From positions 1 to 38,950 of the forward strand of contig NZ_JADPUN010000130.1 of the NCBI RefSeq assembly GCF_015690345.1: 38,950 nt of DNA, read 5' to 3'. The notes beneath the pieces are model-generated. The model saw only the letters and a list, made by a program, of their open reading frames with translations, was not told the origin of the DNA and searched no databases. The position numbers and the translations under genes are program-made. Position 1 is the stretch's first letter; every line of letters begins with the position of its first letter. This stretch comes from Plantactinospora alkalitolerans. GTDB taxonomy: Bacteria; Actinomycetota; Actinomycetes; Mycobacteriales; Micromonosporaceae. This document shows positions 25,144-32,756 of the stretch, one piece after another.

Positions 25144-26076
25144 ATGCGTCGAGGCAGCCTGGTCAGGCTGGCCCTGCTCGCCCTGCTCTGGGGGTCCGGG
25201 TTCCTCTGGATCAAGCTGGCGTTGCGCGGCTTCACCCCGGTCCAGCTCGTGTTCGTACGCCTCGCGCTCGGCGCGGTCGTACTGATGCTGGTCGCACTGC
25301 TCAGTGGCCTGCGCCCGCCGACCGCCCGCCGGACGTGGGCACACCTGAGCGTGGCCGCGCTGGTGGCCACCACCATTCCGTACACCCTGGTCGGGATCGG
25401 GGAACAGACCATCGGCTCGAACGTCGCCGGGGTGCTGCACGCCACCACCCCGGTCTGGACGGTCCTGGTCGCCTTCCTCGTCGGCCCCGACCGGGTGACC
25501 AGTGTCCGGCGCGGGATCGGCATCGCGCTCGGATTCGCCGGCACGCTCTTCATCCTGTCGCCCTGGGAGTCGGCCGGTGAGATGGTCAGTTGGGGCGGAC
25601 TGGCGGTCCTCGGCGCCGCCGCCAGCTACGCGGTCAGCTTCGTCTACATGAGCCGCTATCTGACCAACCGGGGCATTCCACCGTTGATGCTCTCGGCGTG
25701 CCAGCTCGGCGTCGGGGCGATACTGATCGCCCTGGCCCTGCCGTTCGGCGGGGGACTGACCCCGCTGGCCTGGCGCGGCGACGCCGTGGCGAGCCTGCTG
25801 GTGCTCAGCATCTTCGGCACCGCCATCGCGTACGTCCTGAACTACCGCCTCATCGCCGACGAGGGCCCCACGGTGACCTCGACGACCACCTACCTGCTGC
25901 CGATCGTGGCGGTGCTGCTCGGCGCCCTGGTCGTGGATGAGCCGACCACGGTTTCCATGATCGCCGGAATGGTACTGGTCCTCGGCGGTGTGGCCCTGGC
26001 GCAGCGGAACCCCGCCCTTCGCCCGGAGGAACGCACCGGAACCCGGCTGACCGACGAGGCGGAACTCCGGTCGTAG
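25144..26076 (+). CDS. EamA-family (DMT superfamily) transporter
   Basis: The 310-residue protein has ten predicted membrane helices in two EamA repeats (about 5-140 and 148-288), with the usual LWGSGFLWIKLALRG start and a PVWTVLVAF motif at the end of the first repeat. Family members mostly export amino acids, metabolites or drugs by proton exchange. The C-terminal tail is charged and cytoplasmic. GAAGAGG lies upstream of the ATG. The divergent XRE regulator gene 280 bp away is a candidate regulator. No substrate can be assigned. Confidence 0.9.
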   Translation: MRRGSLVRLALLALLWGSGFLWIKLALRGFTPVQLVFVRLALGAVVLMLVALLSGLRPPTARRTWAHLSVAALVATTIPYTLVGIGEQTIGSNVAGVLHATTPVWTVLVAFLVGPDRVTSVRRGIGIALGFAGTLFILSPWESAGEMVSWGGLAVLGAAASYAVSFVYMSRYLTNRGIPPLMLSACQLGVGAILIALALPFGGGLTPLAWRGDAVASLLVLSIFGTAIAYVLNYRLIADEGPTVTSTTTYLLPIVAVLLGALVVDEPTTVSMIAGMVLVLGGVALAQRNPALRPEERTGTRLTDEAELRS

Positions 26077-26195
26077 CCTCGCGCGGAGCCCGGCGCCGAC
26101 CTACCGCACCCAGGATCTTCGAACGAGTATTCGGAGGTTGTCGCTCAACCTTCCCGCCCGATCCGTCGTCCTTGGTGGCGACGGAAGGAGAGCCC

Positions 26196-26720
26196 GTGCG
26201 CTGGAGAAAGAGCTTCGAGGGGTTGGACACCCTCGTGGCCGAACGGGGCAACGCCCTGCTCGCTACGGCTGTGTTGCTGACCGGCACCCGTCCCGCCGCC
26301 GAGGACCTGCTACAGGCGGGGTTGGAGCGGCTGATGCGGCACTGGAACCGGGTGCACGGCGACAAGGAGGCGTACCTGCGCCGCGCGATGTACCACCTCG
26401 CGGTCGACCAGTGGCGCAGCCGCAGGCGACGGCCGGAGGTCCTGGCCAATGTGGAGCCGCCGGGCACGGCAGACGGTACGGACGTGCTGGACCTTCGACA
26501 GGCACTTCTCCAGGCGCTGGCCACGCTACCGCCCCGGCAGCGAGCGGTGCTGGTACTGCGCTACTGGGAGCAGGTCAGCGAAGCGGAAGCCGCCGAGATG
26601 CTCGGCTGCTCGATCGGCACCGTCAAATCCACCGCCTCGCGGGGGTTGTCCCGCCTCCGCGAGGTCATGACTGCCTGGGCGGTCGAAGACACCCCGGTTC
26701 GGAATGGAGCAGGAAGATGA
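26196..26720 (+). CDS. SigE-family extracytoplasmic-function sigma factor
   Basis: The 174-residue protein has a short region 2 (LLATAVLLTGTRPAAEDLLQ, then YLRRAMYHLAVDQWRSRRRR) and region 4 (LPPRQRAVLVLRYWEQVSEA with the HTH AEMLGCSIGTVKSTASRGLS). This matches the actinobacterial SigE-family ECF group of small sigma factors. GGAAGGAG just before the GTG at 26196 favours that start over the TTG and GTG at 26172 and 26175. Its stop overlaps the next ATG as ATGA, which pairs it with a probable anti-sigma factor. Autoregulation is likely but I cannot place its promoter. Confidence 0.9.
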   Translation: MRWRKSFEGLDTLVAERGNALLATAVLLTGTRPAAEDLLQAGLERLMRHWNRVHGDKEAYLRRAMYHLAVDQWRSRRRRPEVLANVEPPGTADGTDVLDLRQALLQALATLPPRQRAVLVLRYWEQVSEAEAAEMLGCSIGTVKSTASRGLSRLREVMTAWAVEDTPVRNGAGR

Positions 26721-27601
26721 CCACTGACATCGAAGAGCAGTTGATCGCGGGTATGCACCAGGAGACTGCCGGCGTCACGCTGACCTCGGACGTCGTCGGC
26801 GCGGCGAGGCGGCGCCACCAACGTCGGACGGTTCTGCTGCGGGCGACGTACGCCATGGGCGTGCTGGGCCTGGCCGGGGTGACCGCGGCGGTGCTGACGG
26901 TCGGCGGGAACGGACAGCCGGGGCCGACGGCGGGGCCGCCACCGGCCACCAGCGCCGCGGCGCCACAGTTGAAGCTGGTCGCGGCGGTAGCGGCCAGCGA
27001 GAACATCAGCTACCGGATGCGACTGGCCACCGGCGACCAGTCGGGGCGGGTCGGCCTGACCTACGAGGGGGCGTTCGACCCGGGAACCAGGACCGGGTAC
27101 GTCCGTTCGCCGCAGGACGACTCGGTGATGACCGAGCTGCTGATCAACGGCACGAGGTACATCGGCGGGGAACCGCCGCTGGGCGAGTTGCCGCCCGACA
27201 AGGGACCCGGTGAGAAGTACGGCCGCTATGGCCAGTACCCGGGCAAGCACGACCGGTTGTCCCTCTACGGCGATGCGGACACCGTCCTGGGTGCCGCGTC
27301 ACCCGACCCGGCGGCGCTGTTCGCGGCACTGAAGAGCGCGAACGCGACCATCAGCGAAACCCCGGACGGCAGACTGCACTTCGAGTACGCCACGCAGTCC
27401 AGGGACGGCTCGACCACCACGTCCGGCGACGTCACCCGGGATGCCGAGGGCCGGATCGGAAAGGTGGCCCTCACCGGTACGTGGCAGTCGACGGCGAAGG
27501 GCCGGCTCGACACCGGAACCTTCACCGCGACCCTGGAGCTGTTCGACTACGGCGTCGAGGTGAAGGTGGAGCGCCCGACCGACGTGGTCATGGCCAGGTA
27601 G
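26717..27601 (+). CDS. Single-pass membrane protein, probable anti-sigma factor partner
   Basis: The 294-residue protein has a 45-residue cytoplasmic N-terminus (IEEQLIAGMHQETAGV, then RRRHQRR), one membrane segment (about 40-62), a Pro/Ala/Thr linker and an extracytoplasmic domain (about 80-290) rich in beta-strands. Overlap with the sigma gene by ATGA and the inside-out layout are typical of ECF sigma/anti-sigma pairs in actinomycetes. The N-terminal part lacks the HxxxCxxC zinc motif of ZAS anti-sigma factors. The extracellular domain resembles lipoprotein-like beta folds (LppX/LolA type) in pattern, but I cannot confirm a family. A hairpin terminator follows. Confidence 0.75.
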   Translation: MTTDIEEQLIAGMHQETAGVTLTSDVVGAARRRHQRRTVLLRATYAMGVLGLAGVTAAVLTVGGNGQPGPTAGPPPATSAAAPQLKLVAAVAASENISYRMRLATGDQSGRVGLTYEGAFDPGTRTGYVRSPQDDSVMTELLINGTRYIGGEPPLGELPPDKGPGEKYGRYGQYPGKHDRLSLYGDADTVLGAASPDPAALFAALKSANATISETPDGRLHFEYATQSRDGSTTTSGDVTRDAEGRIGKVALTGTWQSTAKGRLDTGTFTATLELFDYGVEVKVERPTDVVMAR

Positions 27602-27647
27602 GTCGGCCTCGCCCGACCGCTGTCGTGGTCGTACGCATCCCATCGCT

Positions 27648-27682
27648 GAGCTGCCGGGGACCGGAGAGGTCCCGGGCAGCTC
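27648..27682. terminator. Terminator after the sigma/anti-sigma pair
   Basis: 15-nt arms at 27648-27662 and 27668-27682 pair with a single mismatch around a 5-nt loop (ggaga). A ggtcttt sequence follows, so it resembles an intrinsic terminator on the plus strand. Confidence 0.75.
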
Positions 27683-27687
27683 GGTCT

Positions 27688-27740
27688 TTCCCGCCGACTC
27701 GAACTTGCCCACCGGCTCGAACTTTCCCACCGACTCGAAG
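27688..27740. repeat. Degenerate 18-bp tandem repeat, three copies, before the TetR operator
   Basis: Three 17-18 bp units of type ttcccaccgactcgaac run from 27688 to 27740 between the terminator and the operator. Copies differ at one or two positions. The repeat lies directly upstream of the -35 region of the TetR operon and is not coding. Confidence 0.6.
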
Positions 27741-27768
27741 AAACAAGCAGGCTTGACTGTTTGTTTCT
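27739..27768. promoter_or_regulatory. 30-bp palindromic operator and promoter of the TetR-led operon
   Basis: Arms agaaacaagca (27739-27749) and tgtttgtttct (27758-27768) match at 10 of 11 positions around an 8-nt centre. A -35-like TTGACT lies at 27753-27758 within it, so a bound dimer would block RNA polymerase. The TetR GTG is 20 bp downstream of the palindrome, close to where transcription would start, so the mRNA may be leaderless. Autorepression is the expected mode. Confidence 0.75.
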
Positions 27769-27787
27769 GGGCGGGCAGGCTGAGCGG

Positions 27788-28420
27788 GTGTCCGGCACAC
27801 CGACCCGTACGCCACAGCGGGAGCGCAGCCGCGCCACCCAGGCCCGGGTACTGGAAGCCACCGTGGACTGCCTGCTGGAACGGGGTTGGTCCGGCACCAC
27901 GACCACCGTCGTCGCCGCTCGCGCCGGAGTGTCCCGGGGCGCCCAACTGCACCACTACCCGACCAAGTCGGCCCTGGTGATGGCGGCGGTCGAGCACCTC
28001 GCCGAACGCCGGGCAGCGGAGATCCGCGCCGAGGCGGCCACCCTGCCGGCCGGTCCCGAACGGCTCGACCAGGTGATCGACATGCTGGCCACGGCGTTCA
28101 CCGGTCCGCTCTTCGTCGCCGCGCTGGAACTGTGGGTCGCCGGGCGTACCGATCCGGAACTGCGGAACGCGCTCGTGCCGCTGGAGGCCCGGGTCGGCCG
28201 CGAGATGCACCGGCTCACCGTCGACCTGCTCGACGCCGACGAACGGCGGCCCGGGGTACGCGAAACCATCCAGGCCACCCTCGACCTGTTACGCGGGCTC
28301 GGCGTCGCCAACCTGCTCTCCGACGACTCCGCCCGGCGTACCGTCCTGCTCGGTACCTGGAAACGGCAGCTCGCCGCGATCCTGGCCGCCGTACCCACGC
28401 CCTCGACCAGCACCGACTGA
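27788..28420 (+). CDS. TetR/AcrR-family transcription regulator
   Basis: The 210-residue protein has an N-terminal HTH (about 18-65, with TTTVVAARAGVSRGAQLHHY and the typical PTKSALVMAAVEHL) and a helical ligand-binding domain. It stands at the head of a catabolic operon and its gene follows a 30-bp palindrome, so it should repress itself and the genes below until an acyl-CoA or related metabolite binds. The GTG at 27788 is chosen because earlier in-frame starts lie inside the operator. Confidence 0.9.
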   Translation: MSGTPTRTPQRERSRATQARVLEATVDCLLERGWSGTTTTVVAARAGVSRGAQLHHYPTKSALVMAAVEHLAERRAAEIRAEAATLPAGPERLDQVIDMLATAFTGPLFVAALELWVAGRTDPELRNALVPLEARVGREMHRLTVDLLDADERRPGVRETIQATLDLLRGLGVANLLSDDSARRTVLLGTWKRQLAAILAAVPTPSTSTD

Positions 28421-28466
28421 ACGGGCGCCACCGCCACCGCACCACCAGCCGCGCAAGGAGCCTCGC

Positions 28467-29318
28467 ATGGTCGACCTCGACAGTCTGCTGACGGATCTGG
28501 CCGCCGAGTCGGACGACCTGGATGCGCTGGTCACCGAGCTGCCCGAGGCGGACTGGGCCCGACCCACCCCGGCTGAAGGCTGGACCATCGCGCACCAGAT
28601 CGCGCACCTGGCCTGGACCGACCACGTCGCCCTGCTGGCCGCGACCGACGTCGACGGCTTCGCCGAATCCATCCAGCACGCCGCCACCGACCCGTACGGC
28701 TTCATCGACCGGGGTACGGCGGAGTTCCTGGCCCCCGTACCGGAACTGCTGACCCGGTGGCGGTCCGGACGGACCGCCCTGGCCCACGCGCTCTCCGGCA
28801 TCCCGGCCGGGATCAAACTTCCCTGGTACGGCACCCGGATGTCCGCCGCCTCGATGGCCACCGCGCGGATCATGGAAACCTGGGCACACGGCGAGGACGT
28901 CGCCGACGCGCTCGGCCGCACCCGTACGCCGACCGACCGGCTCCGGCACATCGCGTACCTCGGCTCCCGTACCGTCGGGCACAGCTTCGCCGCCCACGGA
29001 CGCCCGTTCCCCGACGCACCGGTCCGGATCGAGTTGCGCGGGCCCGACGGCGACGACTGGACCTTCGGCCCGGCCGACGCGGTCAACCGGGTCTCCGGGC
29101 CGGCACTGGACTTCTGCCTCCTGGTCACCCAGCGGCGACACCGCGCCGACCTGGCCCTCGTCGCCGTCGGCCCGGTCGCCGACGAGTGGCTCGACATCGC
29201 GCAGATCTTCGCCGGCCCGCCCGGCACCGGCCGCGAGCCCGGCGCCGGACGCCACGAACCCGGGGGCAGTCAGGAGCCCGGTGGCGGGATCGTCGCCGAA
29301 CCTGGCGGCCCGCGATGA
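28467..29318 (+). CDS. TIGR03084-family protein (MDMPI/DinB-like metal-binding fold)
   Basis: The 283-residue protein begins with a DinB/maleylpyruvate isomerase-like four-helix bundle. The conserved segment GWTIAHQIAHLAWTDHVALL and a later METWAHGEDVADALG supply His residues that would hold a metal. A conserved domain follows (about 160-250). The last 25 residues are a Gly/Pro/Glu-rich tail. TIGR03084 proteins are common in actinobacterial acyl-CoA carboxylase clusters but their reaction is unknown to me. AAGGAG lies seven bases before the ATG. The stop overlaps the AtuA-like start as ATGA. Confidence 0.82.
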   Translation: MVDLDSLLTDLAAESDDLDALVTELPEADWARPTPAEGWTIAHQIAHLAWTDHVALLAATDVDGFAESIQHAATDPYGFIDRGTAEFLAPVPELLTRWRSGRTALAHALSGIPAGIKLPWYGTRMSAASMATARIMETWAHGEDVADALGRTRTPTDRLRHIAYLGSRTVGHSFAAHGRPFPDAPVRIELRGPDGDDWTFGPADAVNRVSGPALDFCLLVTQRRHRADLALVAVGPVADEWLDIAQIFAGPPGTGREPGAGRHEPGGSQEPGGGIVAEPGGPR

Positions 29319-31042
29319 CCGAACCAGGCCCCGGTAGCACCCCGGACATGCTCCGGATCGGCAACGCCTCCGGCTTCTACGGCGACCGGTTCACCGCCTG
29401 GCGGGAGATGCTCGACGGCGGCGACCTCGACGTGCTGACCGGCGACTACCTGGCCGAGTTGACGATGCTGATCCTCGGCCGGGACCTGCGCCGCGACCCG
29501 TCCCTCGGCTACGCGAAGACGTTCCTGCGGCAGATGGAGTCCTGCCTCGGCACCGCACTCGACCGGCGGGTGAAGATCGTGACGAACGCGGGCGGGCTCA
29601 ACCCGGCCGGGCTGTCCGCCGCGCTGCGTACGCTCGGCGACCGACTCGGGGTGCCGGTCCGGATCGGGTACGTCGACGGCGACGCACTACCCCGTCCGGA
29701 CGCGTTGACCGCGAACGCCTACCTCGGGGCGTACGGGATCGCCGCCTGCCTCTCCGGTGGCGCGGACATCGTCGTCACCGGTCGGGTCACCGACGCCTCG
29801 CTGGTCGTCGGCCCCGGAATCGCCCACTTCGGCTGGCAGCGCACCGACCTCGACCCGCTCGCCGGGGCAACGGTCGTCGGCCACCTGCTCGAATGCGGCG
29901 CCCAGGTCACCGGCGGCAACTTCAGTTTCTTCACGGAACTGCCGGACGGCGGGCGCCGGCCCGGCTTTCCGATCGCCGAGTTGCGGGCCGACGGGTCGGC
30001 CGTACTGACGAAGCATCCGGGCACCGGCGGCGCGGTGAGCACCGAGACCGTCACCGCACAACTGCTGTACGAGGTCGGCGGCCCCGGCTACCTCGGCCCG
30101 GACGTGGTGAGCCGGCTCGACTCGGTGACCCTCACCCCGGACGGCCCCGACCGGGTACGCGTCAGCGGCGTGACCGGCACACCTCCACCGCCCACCCTCA
30201 AGGTCGGCGTGACCCGGCTCGGCGGGTTCCGCAACTCGATGACGTTCGTACTCTGTGGACTGGACATCGAGGCGAAGGCGGCGCTGGTCCGGGCCCAGCT
30301 CATCGACTCGGTCGGCGCGGACGGGCTGGAGTTCATCCTCGCCCGTACCGACCACGCCGACGCGGCCGACACCGAGGCGGCGAGCGCGCTGCTGCACGTA
30401 CACCTGCGGGACGGTGACCCGAAGCGGGCCGGACGGGCGTTCTCGGCCGCCGCCGTCGAACTGGCCCTGGCCTCCTACCCCGGCTGCACCCTGACCACAC
30501 CGCCCGGCGACGCCGTCCCGTACGGGGTGTTCGGCGCCGACGAGGTGCCACAGGACGCGGTCCGGCAGGTTGCCGTCCTGCCCTCCGGGGAGTGCGTCGA
30601 CATTCCGTCGCCGAGGATCATGCAGCACCAGCCGGCATCCGGCTCCGATTCCGATTCCGATTCCGATTCCGTCGGCCAGACGGCCACCTCGTCCAGTGCC
30701 AACCGGCCGACCCGGCGAGCGGCACTCGGCGAGGTCGTCGGAGCGCGGTCGGGCGACAAGGGCGGCGACGCCAACCTCGGCGTCTGGGCCCGCTCGGCCG
30801 CCGGGTACGACTGGCTGCGCGAATGGTTGACCACCGGGCGGCTACGCGTACTCCTGCCCGAGACCGCCGACCTTCCGATCGATCGGTACGAGCTGCCCAA
30901 CCTCCGGGCGGTCAACTTCGTCCTGCACGGCCTGCTCGGCCAGGGCGTGGCGGCGTCGACCCGGTTCGACCCGCAGGCGAAGGCGCTCGGCGAGCTGCTG
31001 CGTTCCCGAATCGTCGACCTGCCCGCCGACCTGGCCACATGA
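29315..31042 (+). CDS. AtuA-like acyclic terpene utilisation family protein (DUF1446)
   Basis: The 575-residue protein has the DUF1446/AtuA domain at about residues 10-440 (RIGNASGFYGDR, KIVTNAGGLNPAGLS, DIVVTGRVTDASLVVGP, ECGAQVTGGNF) and a C-terminal AtuA ferredoxin-like domain at about 465-570 (VVGARSGDKGGDANLGVWAR). The two are joined by a Ser-Asp linker made from a 6-bp repeat. AtuA is needed for citronellol and geraniol catabolism in Pseudomonas but its reaction is not established. With a carboxylase and an acyl-CoA dehydrogenase downstream, it probably serves branched acyl-CoA breakdown. It is translationally coupled to the gene before it. Confidence 0.88.
   Translation: MTEPGPGSTPDMLRIGNASGFYGDRFTAWREMLDGGDLDVLTGDYLAELTMLILGRDLRRDPSLGYAKTFLRQMESCLGTALDRRVKIVTNAGGLNPAGLSAALRTLGDRLGVPVRIGYVDGDALPRPDALTANAYLGAYGIAACLSGGADIVVTGRVTDASLVVGPGIAHFGWQRTDLDPLAGATVVGHLLECGAQVTGGNFSFFTELPDGGRRPGFPIAELRADGSAVLTKHPGTGGAVSTETVTAQLLYEVGGPGYLGPDVVSRLDSVTLTPDGPDRVRVSGVTGTPPPPTLKVGVTRLGGFRNSMTFVLCGLDIEAKAALVRAQLIDSVGADGLEFILARTDHADAADTEAASALLHVHLRDGDPKRAGRAFSAAAVELALASYPGCTLTTPPGDAVPYGVFGADEVPQDAVRQVAVLPSGECVDIPSPRIMQHQPASGSDSDSDSDSVGQTATSSSANRPTRRAALGEVVGARSGDKGGDANLGVWARSAAGYDWLREWLTTGRLRVLLPETADLPIDRYELPNLRAVNFVLHGLLGQGVAASTRFDPQAKALGELLRSRIVDLPADLAT
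30644..30667. repeat. 6-bp microsatellite in the AtuA-like gene linker
   Basis: Four perfect copies of tccgat (30644-30667) plus a partial copy encode a Ser-Asp run between the two AtuA domains. The unit preserves frame, so copy number can vary without loss of function. Confidence 0.9.
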
Positions 31043-31076
31043 ACGACATCATCGCGAAGGGCAGAGGGATCTGATC

Positions 31077-32678
31077 GTGAGCGTGCTACGCACCGCCGTC
31101 GATCCGGCCGGTCCGGCGTACCAGGAGAACCGGGCGGCGATGCTGGCCCGGCTCGCCGACCTCGAGACGGCGTTGGACGCCGCCCGGGGCGGTGGCGGGG
31201 AGAAGTACGTGGCCCGGCACCACGCCCGGGGCAAACTGCTGCCCCGGGAACGGATCGAGCTGCTGCTCGACCGGGACGCCCCGTTCCTGGAACTCTCCCC
31301 GGTCGCCGGCTGGGGCACCGACTTCCCGACCGGCGCCAGCGTCGTCACCGGAATCGGAGTGGTCGAGGGCGTCGAGTGCGTGATCGTCGCCAACGACCCG
31401 ACGGTACGCGGCGGCGCGGTCAACCCGTACTCGTTGAAGAAGACCCAGCGGGCCGGCGAGATCGCGTACTCGAACCGGATGCCGATGATCAACCTGGTCG
31501 AGTCCGGCGGGGCGGACCTGGCCAGCCAGTCGGAGATCTTCATCCCCGGCGGCCGGGTGTTCCGGGACCTGACCCGGCTCTCCGCGGCCGGGATCCCGAC
31601 CGTCTCGGTGGTGTTCGGCACGGCGACGGCCGGTGGGGCGTACGTGCCGGGCATGTCCGACTACACGATCATGGTCCGGGACCGGGCCAAGGTCTTCCTG
31701 GCCGGACCGCCCCTGGTCAAGATGGCGACCGGCGAGGACGCCGACGACGAGTCACTCGGCGGCGCGGCCATGCACGCCGGCACCTCCGGACTGGCCGACT
31801 TCCTCGCCGCCGACGAGCGCGACGGCCTGCGGCTGGCCCGGCAGTGCGTACGCCGGCTGAACTGGCACAAGCACGGCCCACCACCCCGAACCGCCCTGCC
31901 CACTGCACCGAAATACGATCCCGAGGAGCTGCTCGGGATCCCCGGCACCGACCTGCGGGTGCCGTTCGACCCCCGCGAGGTGCTGGCCCGAATCCTGGAC
32001 GGCTCCGAGTTCGACGAGTTCAAGCCCGGCTACGGAACCGCCCTGGTGACCGGCTGGGCGGAACTGCACGGCTATCCGGTCGGCGTACTGGCGAACGCCC
32101 GGGGAGTGCTCTTCTCCGAGGAGGCCCAGAAGGCGGCCCAGTTCATCCAACTCGCCAACAACGCCGGCACGCCGCTCCTCTTCCTCCAGAACACCACCGG
32201 CTACATGGTCGGCACCGACTACGAGCAACGCGGCATCATCAAGCACGGCGCCCTGATGATCAACGCCGTCTCGAACTCGACGGTGCCGCACCTGACCGTC
32301 AACCTCGGCGCGTCGTACGGGGCCGGCAACTACGGCATGTGCGGGCGGGCGTACGACCCACGGTTCCTCTTCACCTGGCCGAACGCCAAATCCGCCGTGA
32401 TGGGGCCGGCACAGCTCGCCGGAGTGCTGTCGATCGTCGCCCGGCAGGCCGCCGAGGCGAAGGGACGCCCGTACGACGCCGACTCCGACACGGCAATGCG
32501 GATGATGGTGGAGCAGCAGGTCGAGTCGGAGTCGGGCGCGCTCTTCCTCTCCGGACGCCTCTTCGACGACGGTGTCATCGACCCCCGGGACACCCGTACC
32601 GTCCTCGGGCTCTGCCTCTCCGCGGTCCACAATGCACCCGTCGCCGGCACCGCCGGCTTCGGCGTCTTCCGAATGTGA
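31077..32678 (+). CDS. Acyl-CoA carboxylase carboxyltransferase (beta) subunit
   Basis: The 533-residue protein transfers the carboxyl group from carboxybiotin to an acyl-CoA. It has the two crotonase-like halves of the family: ARGKLLPRERIELLLD and the acyl-CoA site GTATAGGAYVPGMSDY in the first, and NTTGYMVGTDYE with LGASYGAGNYGMCGRAYDP in the second. The sequence style is that of 3-methylcrotonyl-CoA or geranyl-CoA carboxylases rather than of propionyl-CoA carboxylase. The GTG at 31077 has GAGGGA upstream. Beta before alpha with a hairpin between them is the order here. Confidence 0.92.
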   Translation: MSVLRTAVDPAGPAYQENRAAMLARLADLETALDAARGGGGEKYVARHHARGKLLPRERIELLLDRDAPFLELSPVAGWGTDFPTGASVVTGIGVVEGVECVIVANDPTVRGGAVNPYSLKKTQRAGEIAYSNRMPMINLVESGGADLASQSEIFIPGGRVFRDLTRLSAAGIPTVSVVFGTATAGGAYVPGMSDYTIMVRDRAKVFLAGPPLVKMATGEDADDESLGGAAMHAGTSGLADFLAADERDGLRLARQCVRRLNWHKHGPPPRTALPTAPKYDPEELLGIPGTDLRVPFDPREVLARILDGSEFDEFKPGYGTALVTGWAELHGYPVGVLANARGVLFSEEAQKAAQFIQLANNAGTPLLFLQNTTGYMVGTDYEQRGIIKHGALMINAVSNSTVPHLTVNLGASYGAGNYGMCGRAYDPRFLFTWPNAKSAVMGPAQLAGVLSIVARQAAEAKGRPYDADSDTAMRMMVEQQVESESGALFLSGRLFDDGVIDPRDTRTVLGLCLSAVHNAPVAGTAGFGVFRM

Positions 32679-32681
32679 CAG

Positions 32682-32735
32682 GTAAGGAAGGGCCCCTTCT
32701 TATCGTTTTCTGTAGAAGAAGGGCCCCCTCCTAAC
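32682..32735. repeat. Hairpin-forming palindromic intergenic element between carboxylase subunit genes
   Basis: Arms of 22 nt at 32682-32703 and 32714-32735 match at 18 of 22 positions around a T-rich 10-nt loop (cgttttctgt). Each arm contains a near-palindrome of type gaagggccccttc. It starts four bases after the beta stop. I recall similar gaagggcccct elements between genes in other Micromonosporaceae genomes, which would make it a dispersed REP-like element, but I cannot check this here. No second copy is in this window. Confidence 0.75.
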
Positions 32736-32756
32736 ACCTCAAGGATGGAGGGACGG

